A DNA stretch of 27,062 bases from Bacillota bacterium (GTDB taxonomy: Bacteria; Bacillota; Clostridia; Acetivibrionales; DSM-1351), in assembly GCA_023412275.1 (NCBI GenBank), contig JAEYNY010000093.1, forward strand, positions 1-27,062, in the 5' to 3' direction. The notes below the pieces were generated by a model, which was not told the origin of the DNA, searched no databases, and was given only the letters and a program-made list of their open reading frames with translations. A program made the translations under genes and the position numbers. Positions 21,601 to 27,062 of this stretch are shown one piece after another; position 1 is the stretch's first letter, and every line of letters starts with the position of its first letter.

Positions 21601-22107
21601 ATGAGGAAATTGAAAAATTTAATTATAATAAACGGTACCATGGGTGTGGGCAAAACAACTACATGTAGGGAACTGCAAAAAATACTACCCGGCAATGTCT
21701 TTTTAGATGGAGACTGGTGCTGGGAGATGCGGCCGTTTGTAGTCACAGATGAAACCAAAGCAATGGTGATTGACAATATCACCTATCTTTTGAACAACTT
21801 TATTAAATGTTCTGAGTATGAAAATATTATCTTTTGTTGGGTTATGCATACGCAAAATATTATAGACGATGTTTTAACCAGGTTGAATATATCTCATTGT
21901 TTAGTCAAAATGTTTTCTTTGGTTTCCAATGAGACAGCATTAAGGAAAAGGCTGGATAAAGACATTTCTGAGGGAGTCAGATCAGCCGATGTGGTCCAGA
22001 GGAGCGTTGACCGGATGGCCGGATACTATGACCTTAAAACAGATAAAATTGATGTCAGTAATATTTCTGCAAAACTAGCTGCATGTTTAATAAAAGAAAG
22101 ATTATAA
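21601..22107 (+). CDS. Small P-loop kinase-like protein
   Basis: This 168-residue protein has a Walker A motif GTMGVGKTT (residues 12-20) after an initial beta strand NLIIIN, and an acidic LDGDWCWEM segment as in small-molecule kinases of the shikimate/adenylyl-sulfate/chloramphenicol-phosphotransferase type. An SNETALRKRLDKD helix fits the lid region. The substrate is unknown. The ATG at 21601 has a close GGGAG; an in-frame TTG at 21610, giving MKNLIIINGTMGVGKT, is an alternative start that matches how I recall homologues beginning. A small hairpin (CTGTC / GACAG, 21576-21590) lies just upstream but has no T-run. Confidence 0.8.
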   Translation: MRKLKNLIIINGTMGVGKTTTCRELQKILPGNVFLDGDWCWEMRPFVVTDETKAMVIDNITYLLNNFIKCSEYENIIFCWVMHTQNIIDDVLTRLNISHCLVKMFSLVSNETALRKRLDKDISEGVRSADVVQRSVDRMAGYYDLKTDKIDVSNISAKLAACLIKERL

Positions 22108-22120
22108 GGAGGCGTTACTC

Positions 22121-22756
22121 ATGGAAATAATTGATTTAAATAAATGGGAGAGGACAGAACATTTTAATTTTTTCAGACAAATGGATTATCCTCAGTATTC
22201 CATATGTGCCAATATAGATATAACCAATTTTTTAAAAAAAATCAAGGAAAAACATATCTCTTTTTACTATGGTATGATTTTCGCAGCTACCAACGTGTTA
22301 AATCAGATAGATGAATTCAAATATCGAATCAGAGGCAACGAGGTTATTAGGCACAATACCATACACCCATCATTTACAGACTTGATGGATGATTCCGAGT
22401 TGTTTAAGATAGTTAATGTTGATATGGAAAATTATATTGGGATTTTTACAGAGAAGGCAAAAGAGAAAGCGGTTAGCCAAAAAAAATTTATTGTAACGGA
22501 AGAAGAGGTAAGAGATGATCTGGTATACATAACATGTATTCCGTGGGTAGCTTTTACCTCTTTGACACATACAATTTCGCTGAAAAGTGATGACGCCGTA
22601 CCTAGGCTGTCTTGGGGCAAATACTTTGAGGAGAGCGGAAGAGTGCTAATACCTTTTTCCGTTCAAGCACACCATGCATTTGTAGATGGAATTCATATAG
22701 GCAGATATTTTGATGCACTACAAAAGTATTTGGATAATTTACCATGTTTTCCATAA
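22121..22756 (+). CDS. Chloramphenicol acetyltransferase-like protein
   Basis: The 211-residue protein has the type-A CAT fold. The catalytic HHxxxDG motif is present as HHAFVDGIH, with His185 as general base and Asp189, and PRLSWGKYF matches the conserved block before it. Length is typical for CAT trimers. Family members acetylate chloramphenicol from acetyl-CoA, but many chromosomal CAT-like proteins in Clostridia have unknown acceptors, so resistance should not be assumed. An AAGGAGG site precedes the start, 13 nt after the kinase stop, placing it at the end of the HD-GNAT/kinase operon. It converges on the response-regulator gene with only 20 nt between stops and no terminator hairpin visible. 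Confidence 0.88.
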   Translation: MEIIDLNKWERTEHFNFFRQMDYPQYSICANIDITNFLKKIKEKHISFYYGMIFAATNVLNQIDEFKYRIRGNEVIRHNTIHPSFTDLMDDSELFKIVNVDMENYIGIFTEKAKEKAVSQKKFIVTEEEVRDDLVYITCIPWVAFTSLTHTISLKSDDAVPRLSWGKYFEESGRVLIPFSVQAHHAFVDGIHIGRYFDALQKYLDNLPCFP

Positions 22757-22776
22757 TAAGAACCACCGAAAACGAC

Positions 22777-23520
22777 CTACACATCAAAAAGCTTCTCAAG
22801 CTGCTCATACCTGTCGTGTGTGAGCAGAGCGTCCTTTTCCGTGCCCTTGAACTTGACGGTATAGGTCCATCGACCGTAGGGATAGATTTTATATATCATT
22901 GAAAGATTAATGATATATGACTTGTGGCTTCTGAAAAAGAGTGCCTTGTCCAGCCGTTCCTCTATCTCGCTTAAGCCTTCCGAGGTAGTCACGCTTTCAG
23001 TCAAGGCATGAATTAGTGTATATCGGTTTTCACGCTCAATAAATATTATATCCTTGCAGTCGATGAAGCTGATGCCTTCCTTGCTCTTTATTATAAGCTT
23101 TGAAAGGCTGTCCCTGGTTATTTGAGAGGTATGAACTGCTACAGACTCCTTGTTGATAAATATCTCCTTTATGCGTTGAAGGGTAGTCAGTATCCTGTCA
23201 ATTTTAAAGGGCTTGATAAGATAGTCCGATGCATATACCTCAAAAGCTTCCGGCATATAGTTCTCATGGGCAGTAGCAAAAATAATAAATGTTTTGGGTG
23301 CAATATCTGTAATCCTTTTGGCACACTCAATGCCTCCCATGCCGGGCATTTCAATATCCAAAAAAACAATGTTAGGGGAGAGGGTTTCAACGAGGCTCAA
23401 GCCTGTCTCTCCGCTTTCAGCCTCGCCAACCAAATCAAATCCCTCGGTTTTTTCTATTATTTTTTTAAGGACAAGTCTCATGCCATCATCATCGTCAATA
23501 ATCAGAACCTTGAGTTCCAT
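22777..23520 (-). CDS. LytTR-family response regulator
   Basis: This 247-residue two-component regulator has a receiver domain at residues 1-120 with acidic pocket Asp9-Asp12, phosphoacceptor Asp55 (FLDIEMPG) and conserved lysine in LIKPFK. The C-terminal LytTR DNA-binding domain begins near residue 145 (LSKLIIKSKEGISFIDCKDI) and contains the typical FFRSHKSYIINLSMI stretch. LytTR regulators usually pair with kinases of the type encoded at 25590-26447. Its start lies inside the upstream small gene (19-nt overlap) with GGAGAGG before it, so translation is coupled. Targets cannot be deduced from sequence. Confidence 0.92.
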   Translation of the reverse strand: MELKVLIIDDDDGMRLVLKKIIEKTEGFDLVGEAESGETGLSLVETLSPNIVFLDIEMPGMGGIECAKRITDIAPKTFIIFATAHENYMPEAFEVYASDYLIKPFKIDRILTTLQRIKEIFINKESVAVHTSQITRDSLSKLIIKSKEGISFIDCKDIIFIERENRYTLIHALTESVTTSEGLSEIEERLDKALFFRSHKSYIINLSMIYKIYPYGRWTYTVKFKGTEKDALLTHDRYEQLEKLFDV

Positions 23521-23879
23521 ATGGTATTTCCTCTCCGTTTCATTGCTTTTGGACGAGCAAGTATTTCCGACATGATGAATCCCTGCACCAGGCCGTTATC
23601 ACTGAAATCAATTTTCAGACCCACTTCTTTGCAGGATTTTTTTAGTGTATCCGATTTTGTACTAGTTTCTGAAGGCCTGGGCGCATCCTGGGATTCAAAC
23701 TTTTCAGTATTACCTGATACTAAAGAACTGTCTGGTGAAGTTCCGTTTTGGAGGTTATCAGGAACCTCGGTTGTATTATTATCAGGTTCACCAACCATAG
23801 GTGTACCAGCGGCCGTTGAGCCGCTGGCTTTTATAGGAATTCTCTGAGCTGGATTTATTAGTTTGTAAATTGGTTTCAT
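23502..23879 (-). CDS. Small protein of unknown function, coupled to LytTR regulator
   Basis: This 125-residue protein is unlike any family I can name. It has a basic N-terminus (MKPIYKLINPAQRIPIKASG), a polar middle rich in Ser, Thr, Pro, Asn and Asp that is probably disordered (residues about 20-80), and a conserved-looking C-terminal segment (VQGFIMSEILARPKAMKRR). No signal peptide or membrane helix is visible. I use the ATG at 23879; a GTG at 23885 is closer to AGGAG and would add two residues. The end overlaps the response-regulator start by 19 nt, and FloA lies 37 nt upstream, so it belongs to the NfeD-FloA-regulator operon. The C-terminal motif could bind a partner such as the regulator or FloA; this is speculation. 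Confidence 0.7.
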   Translation of the reverse strand: MKPIYKLINPAQRIPIKASGSTAAGTPMVGEPDNNTTEVPDNLQNGTSPDSSLVSGNTEKFESQDAPRPSETSTKSDTLKKSCKEVGLKIDFSDNGLVQGFIMSEILARPKAMKRRGNTIWNSRF

Positions 23880-23916
23880 TTTCACTTCACTCCTTTTGAT
23901 ACAGTTACCCGGTATC

Positions 23917-24912
23917 CTACGATTTTATATCGATGTTTTCGGGAACTTCAGGTTTACCGGACTTTGAAATGGTATCTCTCATCTGGGTATCAGCAATGAT
24001 ATTCTGGAGATTGTAGTAATCCATTACACCGATCTTTCCTTCTCGCAGTGCAGTAGCCATAGCATCCGGTACAAGAGCCTCAGCCTCCACAACCTTTGCC
24101 CTCATCTCCTGAACCGCCGCCTTCATTTCCTGTTCTTTTGCCACAGCCATTGCTCTTCTTTCCTCAGCCTTTGCCTGTGCAATATTTTTATCTGCTTCAG
24201 CCTGAAGGGTTTGCAACTGGGCACCTATATTTCTGCCTACATCAACGTCAGCGATATCGATAGAAAGAATTTCAAATGCTGTTCCTGCATCAAGTCCCTT
24301 TGACAGAACTGTTTGGGATATTTTATCAGGATTTTCAAGTACCTCTTTGTGGGAAAAAGAGCTACCTACAGTTGTTACAATACCTTCACCAACTCTGGCA
24401 AGAACGGTAGTTTCACCGGCACCGCCTATGAGTCTGTCAAGATTGGCCCTGACTGTTACCCTTGCCTTTGCCAGAAGTTCAATACCGTCTTTTGCAACCG
24501 CTGAAACATTGGGTGTCTCGATAACCTTTGGGTTTACACTCATCTTAACTGCTTCCAGTACATTTCGGCCTGCCAGATCAATAGCAGCAGCTCTTTCAAA
24601 GGGAAGATTCATGTTTGCCCTATGAGCAGCTATAAGAGCATCAACAACAACATCTACATTTCCTCCTGCAAGGTAATGGGCTTCCAGTTGGTTTACATTT
24701 AGATCTATGCCGCCTTTGACTGCTTTTATAAGAGGCAGTACTATCATGTAGGGCTTAACCCTTCTAAGTTTCATACCAATGAGGTTGAATATACTGACCT
24801 TTACATTTGCAGCCAAAGCCGATATCCATAAACCTACTGGGACCAGACTAAGAAACAAAGCAAAGAACAATGCCAGTGCACACAATATAATAACAAAACC
24901 TGTTAAATTCAT
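23917..24912 (-). CDS. floA: Flotillin-like protein FloA (SPFH domain)
   Basis: This 331-residue protein matches the FloA/YqfA family: one membrane hairpin at residues about 3-34, an SPFH domain (VNPKVIETPNVSAVAKDGI, then KARVTVRANLDRLIGGAGE), then a charged helical region rich in Ala, Glu and Lys (about 235-275). Flotillins organise functional membrane microdomains and affect fluidity and signalling complexes in Bacillus. The ATG at 24912 is chosen because AAAGGAGAG precedes it; an in-frame ATG nine codons upstream lacks a site. NfeD lies 41 nt upstream, the usual partner. Confidence 0.94.
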   Translation of the reverse strand: MNLTGFVIILCALALFFALFLSLVPVGLWISALAANVKVSIFNLIGMKLRRVKPYMIVLPLIKAVKGGIDLNVNQLEAHYLAGGNVDVVVDALIAAHRANMNLPFERAAAIDLAGRNVLEAVKMSVNPKVIETPNVSAVAKDGIELLAKARVTVRANLDRLIGGAGETTVLARVGEGIVTTVGSSFSHKEVLENPDKISQTVLSKGLDAGTAFEILSIDIADVDVGRNIGAQLQTLQAEADKNIAQAKAEERRAMAVAKEQEMKAAVQEMRAKVVEAEALVPDAMATALREGKIGVMDYYNLQNIIADTQMRDTISKSGKPEVPENIDIKS

Positions 24913-24953
24913 AACAATCTCTCCTTTTTGTTTGATCAAATTATAATGATAAA

Positions 24954-25454
24954 TTAAACTTCACGAACTACTATACTCCTACCGACAACTTTTATTACCT
25001 TTACCTTTTTACCTTGGGAAATAAATGAACCTTCCGATACTACATCAATTTTCACGCCATCAAAATCCACTACTCCGGATGGCCTTAGAACAGTATAGCT
25101 GATGCCTTCTTTACCAAGAAAAAATTCCAGATCCTCCATACCTATATACCCGGTTGATTTTTGTTGCGAGTGCTTTAGTATAAGCGACGACCTTGACAAT
25201 TTTCCTTTGGTAGCCGAATGAAGTACAATACTAAGTGCAATTCCCAGAATTGCCAGTACAAGTATTATCAGAATCAAAGCCTGCTGAAAGGTTGTTGCTA
25301 TAAAAATAATTCCTATGATTATAAGAATAGCACCTGTGATTCCCGGAGCACCAAACCCCGGATGAAACATCTCTACTATTACAAGGATAACCCCGATTAT
25401 CAGGATAAGCCCCTGAATAAAACTTATTTGTACAATGAAATCCAATATTTCCAC
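24954..25454 (-). CDS. NfeD-like membrane protein (short form, no protease domain)
   Basis: This 166-residue protein has three membrane segments at about residues 14-33, 39-57 and 60-80, followed by an OB-fold domain (residues about 103-166, starting GYIGMEDLEFFLGKEG). This is the short NfeD form that accompanies flotillins, as in Bacillus yqeZ-yqfA type pairs, although here it lacks the ClpP-like domain. The start is GTG at 25454 behind AAAGGGGG; the overlapping ATG two bases upstream is out of frame. A TATAAT-like -10 can be seen in the 135 nt before it, without a convincing -35. Confidence 0.9.
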   Translation of the reverse strand: MEILDFIVQISFIQGLILIIGVILVIVEMFHPGFGAPGITGAILIIIGIIFIATTFQQALILIILVLAILGIALSIVLHSATKGKLSRSSLILKHSQQKSTGYIGMEDLEFFLGKEGISYTVLRPSGVVDFDGVKIDVVSEGSFISQGKKVKVIKVVGRSIVVREV

Positions 25455-25589
25455 ATTAGACTACCCCCTTTCTATACATATTTATTAATGCTTTTGGGAA
25501 TATTATATTGTTTTAATTATTTTAAGTAACGGGTAATTGCCGTAAAGTACATTAAATAGTCACAAATGTCGGTTTGCTTCATTAAAAGT

Positions 25590-26447
25590 TTATTTTGGTA
25601 TTTGCCCTTCGAATATGGTTTCACCGTTGTCAACTCGTACATTTATACTTCCTCCGTAATTAAGGAGAGTTTCCTTTGTAATAGCTAGCCCCATGCCTTC
25701 ACCATTATTGCCTTTTGTTGTGAAACCTGCTTCAAATATTTTGTCGATAATATCCTGTGGTATTCCAGGACCATTGTCTTTGATAACGAAATGGTAGTTT
25801 TTAATGTCTTCATGGAGATTAATTTCAATATATTTGTTACTGCCGGAAGAGTTTTCAAGTGTATAAATGGCATTATCTATAATGTTGCCTATGACTCTGC
25901 AAAACTCCCAGGTTGGAATCTTGATTTTATCAAATCTGGAGTTTATGTTTAGCCTGGTTTCAATTTTCCTTTTTTCTCCGGCAAGAACTTTTGCCTGTAA
26001 CAGGGCGTTAAAAGCAGGATTGGATGTTCGCATCACACGGCTTACCTTTTGAATATCGTTATAAACCTTTTCAATATAATCTTTAGTATCATTGAATTCT
26101 TCCAACTCAATAAGTCCGTAGACTACCTGCAGATGGTTCATGAAGTCGTGTCTCTGGGCTCTCAGAGTTTTGTTCAGATCCTCAAGCTGGGACAGTGTTT
26201 GCACAAGAGTATCATTTTTAGAGTTAATCTGCCCCAGACGGTGGATATCTTTTATATTGATAAAAGTATTGAGAAAGGATATCAAAACAATTGTTATATA
26301 TGAAATGGTTTCACTGTTAAAAGTGATAAAAACGGACGCGTCCCTCAAATATTGGAACACCATTATTCCGATTAATATTGCTACCTGAGCAACATTTAGT
26401 ATGATCACCGATAAAATTGTTTTGTTGAATGCCAGATTTCTTTTCAT
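25590..26447 (-). CDS. SpoOB-type sensor histidine kinase (two membrane segments)
   Basis: This 285-residue kinase has two membrane helices (about residues 10-33 and 48-65) with a very short extracytoplasmic loop, then a SpoOB-type dimerisation helix with the phosphoacceptor His100 in RHDFMNHLQ, and a GHKL ATPase domain (N-box NIIDNAIYTLE, G1 DNGPGIP, G2 GEGMGLAI). This architecture (HPK10/CitA-DpiB-like) typically partners LytTR regulators, and one is encoded four genes downstream on the same strand. The tiny extracellular part suggests it senses a membrane-located signal or receives it from a partner protein. A weak GAGG lies before the ATG. It has its own promoter and operator-like dyad. 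Confidence 0.9.
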   Translation of the reverse strand: MKRNLAFNKTILSVIILNVAQVAILIGIMVFQYLRDASVFITFNSETISYITIVLISFLNTFINIKDIHRLGQINSKNDTLVQTLSQLEDLNKTLRAQRHDFMNHLQVVYGLIELEEFNDTKDYIEKVYNDIQKVSRVMRTSNPAFNALLQAKVLAGEKRKIETRLNINSRFDKIKIPTWEFCRVIGNIIDNAIYTLENSSGSNKYIEINLHEDIKNYHFVIKDNGPGIPQDIIDKIFEAGFTTKGNNGEGMGLAITKETLLNYGGSINVRVDNGETIFEGQIPK

Positions 26448-26486
26448 TTTGCCTCGCTATCAGAGAACTTAGTAGATACAGGTTAT

Positions 26487-26523
26487 ATTATACAAAATGT
26501 TCACTCATTTGGAAACATTCCAA
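26487..26523 (-). promoter_or_regulatory. Promoter of the kinase gene with overlapping TTGGAA-ACA-TTCCAA dyad
   Basis: On the minus strand TTTCCA (26515-26510), a 17-nt spacer and TATAAT (26492-26487) form a plausible promoter. A perfect 6+3+6 dyad, TTGGAA-ACA-TTCCAA, at 26509-26523 covers the -35. Its position suggests repression or regulated activation. It does not look like a LytTR site, which is a direct repeat. Confidence 0.55.
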
Positions 26524-26581
26524 GTATGTTTATGGGGTTATCGCACCACAAAGTAAGGGATAGCGGTAAAATTGATGATAT

Positions 26582-26618
26582 TTGAAAAAAGTGAAAGCCA
26601 GCGTCTTTAGACGCTGGC
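26582..26618 (-). terminator. Terminator of the phosphofructokinase gene
   Basis: A perfect 9-bp stem (26597-26605 with 26610-26618; GCCAGCGTC) is followed on the minus strand by TTTCACTTTTTTC. It lies 69 nt after the phosphofructokinase stop and before the kinase promoter. Confidence 0.75.
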
Positions 26619-26686
26619 CGATAACAAGCCCTTATAGAGCTGACATAAACCACCAGTTTTACAGGTGATCAAAATTGTATGTTTTA

Positions 26687-27062
26687 TTATTTAGTTGCAA
26701 AAACTTTTTTGAGTTTTGCAAATCTAGGAAGACCATCTTCCTTAGGAGGAGTGGATTCACCCTGGATTAATGGTAAAGCGTAGTCGATAAACTCTTGCTT
26801 TAAGCCATTTCCTGCTTCGTTAATCCATTCTCTAGGAATCTTCTTTTCAGTATTTGCAACATCATCCAAATTGAGCAACTGAATTTCACATTTGTATTCG
26901 CTTCCTTCAGCTCTCTTAAAGCCAACCATCTTGTCAGTCATACCTTCAACAGCATATCTTACTGCCATTTGACCTGACATGTAGGATTCGTTTACGTCGC
27001 TTGCAGAACCGCAGTGAGCAGCACATCTTTGAAGAAGACTGAATTCGATTCCACGAACCTTT
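26687..27062 (-). CDS. 6-phosphofructokinase, probably pyrophosphate-dependent, C-terminal part
   Basis: The reading frame runs unbroken to the end of the window, giving 125 C-terminal residues; the N-terminal portion lies outside. The stretch RGIEFSLLQRCAAH followed by SASDVNESYMSGQMAVRYAV is the phosphofructokinase C-terminal signature (substrate-binding arginine region), and the MVGFKR segment fits the same fold. The length of the tail and the LNLDDVANTEKKIPREWIN segment resemble the roughly 410-residue pyrophosphate-linked enzymes of Clostridia, as I recall. The phosphoryl-donor residues are not in the window, so ATP or pyrophosphate use is inferred. It is a key glycolytic step in cellulolytic Clostridia. 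Confidence 0.85.
   Translation of the reverse strand, partial: KVRGIEFSLLQRCAAHCGSASDVNESYMSGQMAVRYAVEGMTDKMVGFKRAEGSEYKCEIQLLNLDDVANTEKKIPREWINEAGNGLKQEFIDYALPLIQGESTPPKEDGLPRFAKLKKVFATK

Noticed and set aside
23122..23847. A 241-codon open frame on the plus strand across the LytTR regulator and small protein genes
   Set aside because: It is a shadow of the regulator on the other strand; the regulator has full domain motifs and this frame has none.

Overview
The window reads as chromosomal DNA of a mesophilic, low-GC, cellulolytic member of the Clostridia, most like the Ruminiclostridium (Clostridium) cellulolyticum group. This rests on AT-rich intergenic DNA, strong AGGAGG ribosome binding sites, an electron-bifurcating [FeFe]-hydrogenase operon, a surface-lipoprotein GH9 cellulase, pyruvate formate-lyase and a probable pyrophosphate-type phosphofructokinase. 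The species assignment is inference from gene content and remembered protein similarity; no search was run. I see no tRNA, rRNA, CRISPR array, insertion sequence or prophage.

Left part (1-3460): the end of the ireB-ruvX-DUF1292 housekeeping cluster, with terminators after ireB and after the DUF1292 gene, then a stand-alone methyl-accepting chemotaxis protein with its own terminator. Positions 3494-8692 hold the hydrogenase operon: NuoE-like subunit, an orphan GHKL ATPase, a small thioredoxin-like ferredoxin, a NuoF-like flavoprotein and the catalytic [FeFe] subunit. It has a near-consensus promoter with a good Rex (NADH-sensing repressor) operator just downstream and a weaker Rex-like site upstream, so NAD(H) redox state probably controls H2 production.

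Middle part (8750-17880): a two-gene unit of uncharacterised proteins (recalled as DUF6323 and DUF6179), a three-copy tandem family of PAF-acetylhydrolase-like alpha/beta hydrolases (two with an added four-helix membrane domain), a lipoprotein GH9 cellulase without dockerin, and a flavin-reductase-like protein. A strong bidirectional terminator then separates these from pflB on the minus strand.

pflB (17893-20121) is preceded by a clear ZTP (pfl-motif) riboswitch whose last stem doubles as an intrinsic terminator. This ties pyruvate formate-lyase to the supply of formate and 10-formyl-tetrahydrofolate for purine synthesis rather than only to fermentation. Divergent from it are an HD-phosphohydrolase/GNAT fusion, a small P-loop kinase and a chloramphenicol-acetyltransferase-like protein, probably one operon.

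Right part (22777-27062, all minus strand): a SpoOB-type sensor kinase, NfeD, flotillin FloA, a small unrecognised protein and a LytTR response regulator lie in one direction. A two-component pair therefore brackets a flotillin membrane module. The kinase promoter overlaps a perfect TTGGAA-ACA-TTCCAA dyad. The window ends inside a phosphofructokinase gene. The most promising less-described items are the DUF6323/DUF6179 pair, the orphan ATPase in the hydrogenase operon, the kinase-NfeD-FloA-small protein-LytTR module, and the hydrolase triplication with its shared promoter element.
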